Source of the DNA: AP-15 sp963700185
GTDB taxonomy: Bacteria > Pseudomonadota > Alphaproteobacteria > ATCC43930 > CGMCC-115725
Reading direction: 5' to 3'
Assembly (NCBI GenBank): GCA_963700185.1
Contig: CAVOWP010000042.1
Coordinates: forward strand, 204,577 to 268,576
Length of the DNA: 64,000 bases
Each line of letters begins with the position of its first letter. Positions within the stretch are counted from its first letter, which is position 1. A program made the translations under genes and the position numbers. Positions 25,479 through 34,306 of this stretch are shown one piece after another. The notes below the pieces were generated by a model. The model made no database searches, was not told the origin of the DNA, and was given only the letters and a program-made list of their open reading frames with translations.

Positions 25479-26708
25479 ATGCCTGAGGATTTTTATCGCA
25501 TCAAGCGCCTTCCGCCGTATGTCTTCAGCGAGGTCAACGCGCTGAAGGCCCAAGCGCGAGCGGCCGGGAGGGACGTCATCGATCTCGGCATGGGAAATCC
25601 CGACGGTGCGACCCCGCCTCATATCGTGGCCAAGCTCGTCGAAGCGATCCAGAATCCCAAGACCCACGGATATTCCGTTTCGCGCGGCATTGCCGGGCTG
25701 CGACGCGCTTGCGCGGGCTATTACGCGCGGCGTTTCGGGATCGAACTCGATCCCGAACGCGAGGTGATCGTCACGCTCGGATCGAAAGAGGGCCTCGCCA
25801 ACCTCGCGCAAGCGATCACCGCCCCCGGCGATATCGTCCTTGTCCCAAACCCCTGCTATCCGATCCACGCCTTCGGCTTCATCATGGCTGGCGCCTCGAT
25901 ACGCCATGTTCCGATGGGTCCCGAATTCGATTTCGTCGGCGAGCTGAAAAAGGCGGTGCGTCACAGCGTGCCGGCGCCGCTTGCAATCGTTCTCAACTTT
26001 CCCGCCAATCCGACGGCACAGACCGTCGACCTCGGTTTCTATGAAGAGATCATAACGTTCTGCCGGCGACACGACATCGTCGTGCTGTCCGACATCGCCT
26101 ATGCCGAGATCTATTTCGACGGGAAGCCGCCGCCCTCGATCCTTGAGGTGCCGGGGGCCCGGGATGTCGCGGTCGAATTTTCTTCGCTGAGCAAGACCTA
26201 TTCGATGGCGGGGTGGCGTATCGGGTTTGCAGTTGGCAATGCGCGGTTGATCACAGCGTTGACGCGGGTCAAGTCTTACCTGGACTACGGCGCCTTCACA
26301 CCCATCCAGGTCGCGGCGACTGCGGCGCTCAATGGTCCGCAGGACTGTATCACTGAAATCCGCGAGCGTTATCGCGCCCGCCGCGATGTCTTAATCGATG
26401 GGCTGCGGCAAGCCGGGTGGGAAGTACCGACACCCGACGCGACGATGTTCGCTTGGGCGCCGATCCCGGCCGCCTTCCGCGCGATCGGCAGCCTTGCGTT
26501 CTCCAAGCTATTGCTCGAACAGGCCAATGTGGCGGTATCGCCGGGCATCGGCTTTGGCGAATACGGCGAAGGGTTCGTCCGTATCGCCCTGGTCGAGAAC
26601 CGGCAACGCCTGCGTCAGGCGGCACGCAACATCAAATCCTTCCTCTCCGGCCGCAACGATTTGGTCAAGCGCTCCCGTGACCGAGATCTTGCGGCGGCTT
26701 CGGGCTAG
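25479..26708 (+). CDS. LL-diaminopimelate/alanine-type aminotransferase
   Basis: A 409-residue class I/II PLP aminotransferase. K239 in SSLSKTYSMAGWRIG binds PLP. Also visible are GMGNPDGATPP (substrate loop), GSKEGLANLAQA, VPNPCYPIHAFG and VVLSDIAYAEIYFDG. These traits are those of the AlaC/DapL-like branch, usually annotated LL-diaminopimelate aminotransferase or alanine transaminase; sequence alone does not decide the substrate. In many alphaproteobacteria homoserine dehydrogenase follows, but here rpmJ does. It is the first host gene after the phage block. Confidence 0.88.
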   Translation: MPEDFYRIKRLPPYVFSEVNALKAQARAAGRDVIDLGMGNPDGATPPHIVAKLVEAIQNPKTHGYSVSRGIAGLRRACAGYYARRFGIELDPEREVIVTLGSKEGLANLAQAITAPGDIVLVPNPCYPIHAFGFIMAGASIRHVPMGPEFDFVGELKKAVRHSVPAPLAIVLNFPANPTAQTVDLGFYEEIITFCRRHDIVVLSDIAYAEIYFDGKPPPSILEVPGARDVAVEFSSLSKTYSMAGWRIGFAVGNARLITALTRVKSYLDYGAFTPIQVAATAALNGPQDCITEIRERYRARRDVLIDGLRQAGWEVPTPDATMFAWAPIPAAFRAIGSLAFSKLLLEQANVAVSPGIGFGEYGEGFVRIALVENRQRLRQAARNIKSFLSGRNDLVKRSRDRDLAAASG

Positions 26709-26762
26709 CAGGATAGCCACTGGACTTGCAACGAGCGGGGGTACCCTGCCCGTTTCCAGGGT

Positions 26763-26791
26763 TTGACTTATCCCGGGCTGCTCCCTATGTT
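26763..26791 (+). promoter_or_regulatory. Sigma-70-like promoter for rpmJ
   Basis: TTGACT (26763-26768), 17 bases, TATGTT (26786-26791). The distance to the rpmJ start is 24 bases, so the leader is very short. Confidence 0.5.
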
Positions 26792-26815
26792 CCGACCCTT
26801 GTAGGGGCTTCGGAT

Positions 26816-26941
26816 ATGAAGATCGTCAATTCGCTGAAGACATTAAAGAAGCGCGACAAGGGCTGCCGGATCGTCCGCCGTAAGGGGCGGGTCTACGTAA
26901 TCAACAAGGCCAATCCGCGATACAAGGCGCGCCAGGGCTGA
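26816..26941 (+). CDS. rpmJ: 50S ribosomal protein L36
   Basis: A 41-residue basic protein that reads MKIVNSLKTLKKRDKGCRIV, then RRKGRVYVINKANPRYKARQ. This is the C-minus-type L36 of alphaproteobacteria, with only one cysteine in place of the zinc-binding set. The ATG at 26816 is used; the longer frame upstream is not protein-like. It binds 23S rRNA in the large subunit. Confidence 0.95.
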   Translation: MKIVNSLKTLKKRDKGCRIVRRKGRVYVINKANPRYKARQG

Positions 26942-26974
26942 GCCGGCAACCCACGCAGCTTTGAGGTTACCGCG

Positions 26975-28462
26975 ATGAGAATGCCGATGCCGGACGCCGC
27001 GCTCATCGAGCGCCGCGCCGACATCGTGGAGGCGCTCCGCCGCATTGTTCCGGGTGAAGGCGTCATCGTTTCCGAGGCCGAGCGGCGGGTTTATGAGAGC
27101 GACGGGCTGACCGCCTATCGGCAGCTCCCGCTGGTCGTCGTGCTGCCTTCGACCGTCGAACAGGTTGCCGCGGTCCTGCGCTCTTGCAAGGAAATCGGTG
27201 CCAAAGTCGTCCCGCGCGGCGCCGGCACCTCGCTATCCGGAGGCGCACTGCCGTTGGCTGACGGCGTCCTCCTCGGCATGGCCAAATTCAATCGCATTCT
27301 CGAAATCGATTACGAGAACCGTTGCGCTGTCGTTCAGCCCGGCGTCACCAATCTGGCGATCAGCAAAGCCGTCGAGCAGGCCGGTTTTTACTATGCTCCA
27401 GATCCGTCGAGCCAGATTGCCTGCACCATAGGCGGCAATGTCGCGGAGAATTCCGGCGGGGTGCATTGCCTGAAGTATGGGCTTACCACAAACAACATAC
27501 TCGGCATCGAAATGGTGCTGATCGACGGAGAGATCATCCGGCTTGGCGGCAAGCATCTCGACGCCGGGACATATGATGTACTCGGCGTTATGACCGGATC
27601 CGAGGGGTTGCTCGGGGTCGTTACCGAGGTCACCGTGCGCATCCTTCCCAAGCCCACCGCGGCACGAGCATTGCTGGTCGGCTTTCCGACGACCGAGGAT
27701 GCCGCCAATTGCGTCGCCGCCGTGATCGCCGCCGGGATAATCCCGGCCGGCATGGAGATGATGGATCGGCCGGCGATCCACGCAGCTGAGGACTTCGTCA
27801 AGGTCGGCTATCCCCTCGATGTCGAGGCATTGCTTATCGTCGAACTGGACGGCGCGCCTGCGGAGATCGATTATCTGATCGGCAAGGTTGAAGCGATCGC
27901 CCGCAATCATAACGCCACTACGATCCGGCCCAGTCGTGACGAGCCCGAGCGGTTAGCCTTTTGGTCCGGGCGCAAAGCTGCCTTTCCCGCTGTCGGGCGG
28001 ATCTCGCCCGACTATTACTGCATGGACGGAACTATCCCGCGCGCCCGCCTCGCGGAGGTGCTCACGCAAATGCGGACGCTATCGGAGCAGTATCGGCTTG
28101 CGGTCGCGAATGTCTTCCATGCCGGCGACGGCAATCTCCACCCGCTTATTCTCTATGACGCCAACAAGCCCGACGAGGTCGAGCGTGCCGAGGCGTTTGG
28201 TGCCGATATCCTCAAGCTTTGCGTCGAAGTCGGTGGAGTGCTGACCGGTGAGCACGGGGTAGGCGTCGAAAAGCGCGACCTCATGGGAACCATGTTCGAC
28301 GAGTGCGACCTGGCACATCAGCAGCGCCTCAAATGCGCGTTCGATCCGGATGGCTTGCTCAACCCGGGGAAGGTCTTTCCACAGCTGCATCGCTGCGCCG
28401 AGCTCGGCCGTCTTCATGTCCATGCTGGTCGGCTTCCGTTCCCGGATCTGCCGCGTTTTTGA
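26975..28462 (+). CDS. glcD: Glycolate oxidase subunit GlcD
   Basis: A 495-residue FAD-binding catalytic subunit that oxidises glycolate to glyoxylate at the membrane. FAD-binding type 4 features: VVPRGAGTSLSGGALPLADG, VQPGVTNLAISKAVEQ, and NVAENSGGVHCLKYG. The C-terminal half has the oxidase cap with VFHAGDGNLHPLILYD, GEHGVGVEKRDLM and DPDGLLNPGKVFP. The gene heads a three-gene operon with glcE 13 bases downstream. Confidence 0.93.
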   Translation: MRMPMPDAALIERRADIVEALRRIVPGEGVIVSEAERRVYESDGLTAYRQLPLVVVLPSTVEQVAAVLRSCKEIGAKVVPRGAGTSLSGGALPLADGVLLGMAKFNRILEIDYENRCAVVQPGVTNLAISKAVEQAGFYYAPDPSSQIACTIGGNVAENSGGVHCLKYGLTTNNILGIEMVLIDGEIIRLGGKHLDAGTYDVLGVMTGSEGLLGVVTEVTVRILPKPTAARALLVGFPTTEDAANCVAAVIAAGIIPAGMEMMDRPAIHAAEDFVKVGYPLDVEALLIVELDGAPAEIDYLIGKVEAIARNHNATTIRPSRDEPERLAFWSGRKAAFPAVGRISPDYYCMDGTIPRARLAEVLTQMRTLSEQYRLAVANVFHAGDGNLHPLILYDANKPDEVERAEAFGADILKLCVEVGGVLTGEHGVGVEKRDLMGTMFDECDLAHQQRLKCAFDPDGLLNPGKVFPQLHRCAELGRLHVHAGRLPFPDLPRF

Positions 28463-28475
28463 AGCAATTGGGGCA

Positions 28476-29708
28476 ATGAGCCGCTTCGCCCCCGCCGATC
28501 TCGACGAGTTGCGCGATGCCATCGGCGGGGCGCTGGCCGTCGAAGAGCCGCTTGAAGTAGTTGCCGGCGGGTCAAAGCGTGGGCTCGGACGCCCCCTCCA
28601 GCTGCCACGCATGTTGGATTTGTCGCGTCTTGCAGGAATTCGGGACTACCAACCAAGCGAACTGGTCCTGACCGCCGGTGCGGCAACCCCGATCGAGGAA
28701 ATCGACGCCGCGCTTGCCGAGGCCGGGCAGATGCTCGCTTTCGAACCACCAGATTTGGGGACGCTGTTCGGCCTGCCAGCTTCTGTCAGCTCTCGGCGCA
28801 CCCTGGGCGGCGCGTTAGCCTGCAATCTTTCGGGGCCCCGCCGTATCAAATCGGGCGCTGCACGGGATCATTTCCTCGGCTTTCGCGGCGTGAGCGGACG
28901 TGGCGAAGTTTTTAAGGCAGGCGGAAAAGTCGTCAAAAACGTCACCGGCTATGATCTTTGCAAGCTGATGGCCGGTTCCTTCGGAACGCTCGCCGCGCTC
29001 GAGGAAGTCACCGTAAAAGTGCTGCCTCGACCGGAAACTCTCTCGACGGTGATGCTCTGGGGGCTTGATGCCCTGGCCGCGATCCGAACCCTGAGCCGAG
29101 CGCTCGCCTCGCCGCATGAGGTTTCGGGCGCTGTCTACCTACCGGCCCCCTCGACAGCCGGTTTGATGTCGCCATCTGGGCCGACCGCCGTCGCCGCGCT
29201 TCGCCTCGAAGGTCCTTACCCTTCGGTTGCATTCCGCCGCGAGCGGCTCTTGGTCGAATTGGGATCGGATTGTGAAGCCAGCTCGCTGGACGACGAAGCA
29301 TCCATCGAATTCTGGCGAGCAATTCGCGACGTCCTCCCGCTCGCCGGGTCTGGAGACCGCGCTGTCTGGCGCGTCTCCGTCGCACCCAGCCGGGGGGGCG
29401 AGCTGGGCGAAGCGATCGCGCATCGTCTCGATGCCAGTTGGTATTTGGATTGGGCAGGCGGGCTTGTTTGGGCGGCGATCGCGGGAGCCGAGGACGGTGG
29501 CGCAGCGGTGATCCGAGACGCGATCCGCGGAGCGGACGGGCGCGGCACCGGGCACGCCACTTTGATTAAGGGTTCGCCCGAATTGCGCCGTTCGGTCCCG
29601 GTGTTCGAAGCGCAGCCCCTGCCTCTGGCAGCGCTCGCCGGTCGGATCAAGGAGGGCTTCGATCCGCGCCGGATCCTAAATCCCGGGCGCATGGTCGACG
29701 GGTGTTGA
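28476..29708 (+). CDS. glcE: Glycolate oxidase FAD-binding subunit GlcE
   Basis: A 410-residue second flavoprotein subunit. The ATG at 28476 is chosen; an upstream in-frame start would run 113 bases into glcD. It has ELVLTAGAATPIEEIDAALA, TLGGALACNLSGPRRIKSG and the strongly conserved VVKNVTGYDLCKLMAGSFGT. It lacks the lid of GlcD, as usual. It lies between glcD and glcF and would be translated with them. Confidence 0.9.
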   Translation: MSRFAPADLDELRDAIGGALAVEEPLEVVAGGSKRGLGRPLQLPRMLDLSRLAGIRDYQPSELVLTAGAATPIEEIDAALAEAGQMLAFEPPDLGTLFGLPASVSSRRTLGGALACNLSGPRRIKSGAARDHFLGFRGVSGRGEVFKAGGKVVKNVTGYDLCKLMAGSFGTLAALEEVTVKVLPRPETLSTVMLWGLDALAAIRTLSRALASPHEVSGAVYLPAPSTAGLMSPSGPTAVAALRLEGPYPSVAFRRERLLVELGSDCEASSLDDEASIEFWRAIRDVLPLAGSGDRAVWRVSVAPSRGGELGEAIAHRLDASWYLDWAGGLVWAAIAGAEDGGAAVIRDAIRGADGRGTGHATLIKGSPELRRSVPVFEAQPLPLAALAGRIKEGFDPRRILNPGRMVDGC

Positions 29709-29712
29709 AGCG

Positions 29713-31143
29713 GTGCAGACCGATTTCACGCCCGAACAGCTTGCCGATCCCGACCTGGCGCAATCCGAAAAGGTGCTGCGGACCTGCACCCATTGCGGGT
29801 TTTGCACCGCGACCTGTCCGACATATGTCCTCCTCGGGGATGAGCTCGATAGCCCGCGCGGGCGCATTTACCTCATAAAGGACATGCTCGCCACCGGCAA
29901 AGTCACCGCCGATACGGTGAAGCACATCGACCGATGTCTCTCCTGCTTAGCCTGCATGACAACTTGCCCGTCAGGCGTGCACTACATGCACCTGATCGAC
30001 CATGCTCGACGATGGATCGAACGCCATTATCGTCGTCCGTGGCTAGAGAGGGGGCTTAGGCGGGTGCTTGGCACGGTCCTCTCACGGCCGCGGCTGTTCC
30101 GGCCGGCCCTGCGGTGCGCCGCTGCCGTCAAGCCTTTGGAAAGATATCTGCCGGAGCGGCTGGCGGCTTTGTTTGCACTAACGCCCGCTTCGGTATCTGC
30201 CGCCTCTCCAATGGACCGGTTACAGGGATTTCCCGCGAAAGGCGATCGGCGGATGCGTGCCGCGCTGCTCCCCGGTTGCGCGCAAAGGGTTCTGGCACCT
30301 GAGATCAACGAAGCGACGATCCGGCTACTGACCCGACATGGCTGCGAAGTGGTCGTGGCTAAAGGCAGCGGCTGTTGTGGGGCCCTCGTCCACCATCTCG
30401 GGCAGGGAGCCGCCGCTCTCGATCTCGCGCGTGCGAACATCGATGCTTGGGAGCGCGAGCGCTTGGCGTCCGGGCTCGACGCCATCGCGATCAACACCTC
30501 GGGCTGCGGCACGACGGTCAAAGATTACGGTTTTATGCTGCGCGAGGATCCTGCATATGCGGAGAAGGCCGCGCGCATCGCGGCGCTCGCCCGCGATGTC
30601 ACCGAGATCGTCGAGCCCCTCGGCATTAACCCAAGTTCAGGCATCTTAAATGCGCGAAACCGGCGTGTTGCCTATCATTCTGCCTGCTCGATGCAGCACG
30701 GGCAGGGGATACACGCGGGGCCAAAGAGACTCCTTGCAATGGCCGGGTTCGAACCGCTAGAGGTGCCGGAAGGGCATCTCTGCTGCGGCTCGGCAGGAAC
30801 CTACAACATCCTGCAGCCGAATATCGCTGCCGCGCTGCGGGCTCGCAAGTTGGCCAACATAATAGCCACCCAGTCCGATCTGGTCGCGACCGGCAACATC
30901 GGCTGCATCACCCAGCTCGCGGCCGGTTGCCCCGTCCCGATCGTTCATACAGTCGAACTGCTCGACTGGGCTACTGGCGGTCCGGAGCCGAAGGCGTTGC
31001 GGAGCGGTCATCGGGAACGTCGACGGAAATACGCGGAGAACAGAAACGACAGCGAAAGAGCGACGAAACCGATCAATGTCGGCTCGATCCAGCCGGTACC
31101 GCCAGTCAGCAACCGTTCCCCTGCCGCCCCGAGCTCGACATAG
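29713..31143 (+). CDS. glcF: Glycolate oxidase iron-sulfur subunit GlcF
   Basis: The electron-transfer subunit, starting at GTG 29713. Two [4Fe-4S] sets are present: CTHCGFCTATCPTY and CLSCLACMTTCPSG. Two cysteine-rich CCG-type domains follow, with LPGCAQRVL, GSGCCGALVHHLG and HLCCGSAGTYN. The normal family end is near ELLDWATGGPEP (about residue 425). About 50 more low-complexity residues follow, running antisense through the end of the next gene, so the stop is probably displaced. Confidence 0.9.
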   Translation: MQTDFTPEQLADPDLAQSEKVLRTCTHCGFCTATCPTYVLLGDELDSPRGRIYLIKDMLATGKVTADTVKHIDRCLSCLACMTTCPSGVHYMHLIDHARRWIERHYRRPWLERGLRRVLGTVLSRPRLFRPALRCAAAVKPLERYLPERLAALFALTPASVSAASPMDRLQGFPAKGDRRMRAALLPGCAQRVLAPEINEATIRLLTRHGCEVVVAKGSGCCGALVHHLGQGAAALDLARANIDAWERERLASGLDAIAINTSGCGTTVKDYGFMLREDPAYAEKAARIAALARDVTEIVEPLGINPSSGILNARNRRVAYHSACSMQHGQGIHAGPKRLLAMAGFEPLEVPEGHLCCGSAGTYNILQPNIAAALRARKLANIIATQSDLVATGNIGCITQLAAGCPVPIVHTVELLDWATGGPEPKALRSGHRERRRKYAENRNDSERATKPINVGSIQPVPPVSNRSPAAPSST

Positions 31144-31694
31144 GCGATCGTTAGAGGCAATTGGCCGATCAGCGACCCGAAGGCGTAGGCGCCGAGCGGC
31201 AGGGCGGTCAGACCTAGCCCGTAATTGGCAATGCTATGCGGCATGATCGGGATCAGCCGCAATAATGCCACGGTACGCCAGCCGCCCCGCTCGACCCACC
31301 CCGACAGCGAACTCACGCGCGAGCCTTGTTGGAAGTCGATCAATCCCGAGCTGACATAGCGTGCAACCAGAAAGCCCGCCGCCGCCCCGGCTACGCTACC
31401 CAATTCGGCCCAGACAATTCCCCATCCGGTGCCGAAGAGCAGTCCGGCGACAATTGCGAGCAGAGTGCGCGGGATGAATACCAGGCTCGCCGCGATATGG
31501 GCGGCTAAAAACCCCAACGGGGCTGCAGGATAGTGGCCGATCGCGGTGGTGATCCCGACCGGATCGAAAATCGTCCTCCAGCGCCAGGCTGCCACGGCTG
31601 CAATTGCGATGAGGCCGAGGACCATGAGGCGGGTTGCGCGGCGTAAGCCGATTAAAGGAACCGCCGCCGCCGCTCCTCCGATCTTCGGGGTCAT
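31008..31694 (-). CDS. VTT-domain (TVP38/TMEM64, DedA-like) membrane protein
   Basis: A 229-residue integral membrane protein. The family signature is clear: FIPRTLLAIVAGLLFGTGWG, then AGAAAGFLVARYV and LLRLIPIMPHSIANYGLGLT. Such proteins are linked to lipid (often undecaprenyl phosphate or phospholipid) scrambling. The ATG at 31694 is chosen because it overlaps the stop of the upstream glycosyltransferase (ATGA); a longer reading would overlap that gene by 100 bases. The 3' 136 bases overlap the end of glcF on the other strand. Confidence 0.82.
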   Translation of the reverse strand: MTPKIGGAAAAVPLIGLRRATRLMVLGLIAIAAVAAWRWRTIFDPVGITTAIGHYPAAPLGFLAAHIAASLVFIPRTLLAIVAGLLFGTGWGIVWAELGSVAGAAAGFLVARYVSSGLIDFQQGSRVSSLSGWVERGGWRTVALLRLIPIMPHSIANYGLGLTALPLGAYAFGSLIGQLPLTIAYVELGAAGERLLTGGTGWIEPTLIGFVALSLSFLFSAYFRRRSR

Positions 31695-32464
31695 TGCACC
31701 ACCGAGATACCAGCGGAGGTCGAAGTAGTTTTCGAATCGGGCAACACCTCGTTGAGGAGGTGCGGCCGAGCGGCTCGGCGCTTCAGCCAAATCACACCAA
31801 AAAGATCGACGACGCCGACCCCCAGTCGGTCAAAAATGCCGTATTTCGAGGCACCCCTACGCCGCGGACGATGGTTGACCCGGATCGACCGCACGATCCC
31901 CCCTTCGCGCAATACGAGAGCCGGAAGGAATCGGTGCATATGGTCGAAATACGGCAGGTCCAGGAAAAGCGCGCGCGGAAACAGCTTTAAACCGCACCCA
32001 GTATCCGGCGTGTCGTCTCCGAGCATCCGGCGCCGTACCCGGTTAGCGACTTGGGATGCGAGGCGCTTGCTCCAGCTGTCCTGCCGGCTTTCGCGATAGC
32101 CGGCAATCAATACCGACGGTGGCTCCAGAGCCGTCAGCCCGATGCGCCACAGTTTCGGGATGTCGGCGGGATCGTTCTGACCATCTCCATCGAGCGTTGC
32201 GATCCAGGCCGCGCGCGCTTCCCTCACCCCGCTCCGGATGGCGGCACTCTGCCCGTAGTTACGCATGTGCCGCAGCAAGCGCAAATGCGGCGCCTCGGCT
32301 TGAAGCCGGGCGACTTCAGCGGCCGTCCCATCCGCGCTGCCGTCATCCACATACAGGATCTCATAATCCAGCAAGCCGTCGAGCGCCGCGCGAAGCTCGG
32401 CGACGAGCGGCGCCACGTTGGCCGCCTCGTCCTTTACCGGGATGACGACTGAGAGATCCATCAA
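31691..32464 (-). CDS. GT2 glycosyltransferase, dolichol-phosphate-mannose type
   Basis: A 257-residue GT-A enzyme. LSVVIPVKDEAANVAPLV opens the fold, YVDDGSADGT binds the nucleotide, and TLDGDGQNDP carries the metal-binding acidic set. DTGCGLKLFPR and HRFLPALVLREGG are typical of polyprenol-phosphate sugar transferases. No membrane anchor is visible, so it would act at the cytosolic membrane face. It is coupled to the VTT protein, which may move the lipid product across the membrane (inference). Confidence 0.85.
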   Translation of the reverse strand: MMDLSVVIPVKDEAANVAPLVAELRAALDGLLDYEILYVDDGSADGTAAEVARLQAEAPHLRLLRHMRNYGQSAAIRSGVREARAAWIATLDGDGQNDPADIPKLWRIGLTALEPPSVLIAGYRESRQDSWSKRLASQVANRVRRRMLGDDTPDTGCGLKLFPRALFLDLPYFDHMHRFLPALVLREGGIVRSIRVNHRPRRRGASKYGIFDRLGVGVVDLFGVIWLKRRAARPHLLNEVLPDSKTTSTSAGISVVQ

Positions 32465-32539
32465 GCTCCGCGCCCGATTCGGTCGATCTTGAGGATTAGC
32501 TGCATTGGGTCGCCCAATCGCTCATCAGCGTACTAGGGA

Positions 32540-33986
32540 TCAGCGGTCGACCCAAGCGATCCTGAGGATGTTGGTTGCGCCGGGGGTGCCGAACGGCACG
32601 CCTGCTGTGATGACCACCCGTTGACCGGGTTCGGCAATCTTCTCGCGACGAGCAATTCGCACGGCTTGCTGCACCATATCACCGAAATTTTTGACATCTC
32701 TGGTGTGTACGCAATGCGCGCCCCACAAGACCGCGAGCCGCCGGGCGGTTCCGAGGTTTGAGGTCAGCACCAGAATCGGGGCCTCGGGGCGCTCCCGAGC
32801 GGCGCGCAAGGCAGTCGCACCGGAAGTCGTATACGAAACAATCGCCGCCGCGCCCACTAGAGCTGCGACTTGACAGGCGGCGGCGCTGATCGCGTCCGGA
32901 GCGGTGTGCTCGTGCTCGATGCGCGTGCTCTCCATGATCGAGTGATAAAGCGGGTCTCTTTGCACGCGGCAAGCGATGCGGTCCATGATCGCGACCGACT
33001 CGACAGGGTAGCGCCCAGCTGCCGTCTCGGCCGACAGCATTACCGCGTCGGCCCCCTCATAGACAGCGGTCGCCACGTCGGAGGCCTCGGCGCGAAGTCG
33101 GCGCCGGCGAACCAATCATCGATTCCAGCATTTGTGTCGCCACGATTACGGGCTTCCCGGCCAGTCGGCAGGCGTGGATTACCTCCTTCTGCACGCTCGG
33201 CACGTCTTCCGGCGGCATCTCGACACCCAAATCGCCGCGCGCGACCATCAAACCATCGGCAAGCTCTATGATCTCGGGCAGGCGCTGGATCGCCGACGGT
33301 TTTTCGAGTTTGACCATGACGCCGGCACGCCCGGCTACCAGCTTTCGCCCCTCGGCCACATCATCGGGACGCTGCACAAAGGAGAAAGCGATCCAATCGG
33401 CCCCTTGCTCGAGCGCAAACGCGAGATCGGCGCGGTCCTTCTCCGTGATTGCGGACAACGGCAACACGGCATTCGGAACATTCACCCCCTTTCGGTCAGA
33501 AAGCGTTCCCCCGACCAGGCACAATGTGTCGGCGAACTCCGCGCCGCAGGTTTCAACGCGAAGCCGAACCTTGCCGTCATCGACGAGCAACTCGGTCCCC
33601 TGCTGCAGCGCATCGAAGATTTCGGGGTGCGGTAGTGGCGCACGGCTTCTGTCGCCGCGCTGTTGGTCGAGATCGAGGCGAAAGCAATCGCCGGCCCCGA
33701 GCTCGATCCGACCCTCGGCGAAGGTACCCAGCCGGAGCTTTGGACCCTGCAAATCGGCAAGAATGCCGATCGGGCGCGCCGTCGCGCTTTCGATCGAGCG
33801 GATCGCCGCGAACCGGGCTTGGTGATCCTCGTGCGTCCCGTGGCTGAAATTGAGCCGGAATACGTCTACACCGGCTTCAAACAGATCGCGAATTCTTTGG
33901 GGCGTCGAACTCGATGGGCCGAGTGTCGCGACGATCTTGGCGCTGCGGAGGCGCCTTGCGTTCATCTCCATACCAAACCGCTTCAA
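32540..33986 (-). pseudogene. pyk: Pyruvate kinase interrupted by a one-base frameshift
   Basis: Catalyses phosphoenolpyruvate plus ADP to pyruvate plus ATP. The 5' part has AKIVATLGPSSSTPQ, FRLNFSHGTHEDH, ADLQGPKLRLG and MVARGDLGVEMPPEDVP, ending at ATQMLESMIGSPAPT. The rest continues in another frame with RAEASDVATAVYEGADAVML and the C-terminal domain. Removing one A of the AA at 33095-33096 (plus strand) restores PTRAEASD, the normal sequence. All other family features look intact, so the break is recent or an error. The start may be ATG 33986 or ATG 33965. Confidence 0.85.
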
Positions 33987-34306
33987 TAAAGGACCGCGAT
34001 CGCGTCGGAGATCGCTGGCACGGGTGATTTAGGCGTGCTCGACTTCTCGATGAGTGCAGCTTTTCGAGGCGATCCTACCGGCAGCGAGATCTCTTGCAGA
34101 TGCGAACATAGAAGACCGCTGGCCGATTGTCTGTGTCGATATTGACCCCCGAAGGGGCCGGCTGGGTCATCATGGCTCACCTTGCTGTTCCGTCTTGCCA
34201 AGCAGCCGGCGGCGATTGCATATCCCTCCACGACAAGCCGTCCCGGAATTCCCGCGCATCAGACGCGGACGAGTGGAAGGGCGCTCGTCAGAAAAGGAGT
34301 TATGTC
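33987..34306. other. Divergent intergenic region, pyk and degP-like gene
   Basis: About 320 bases between two genes that point away from each other. It must carry both promoters. No gene, RNA or strong repeat was recognised, and no promoter pair stood out with good spacing. Confidence 0.4.
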
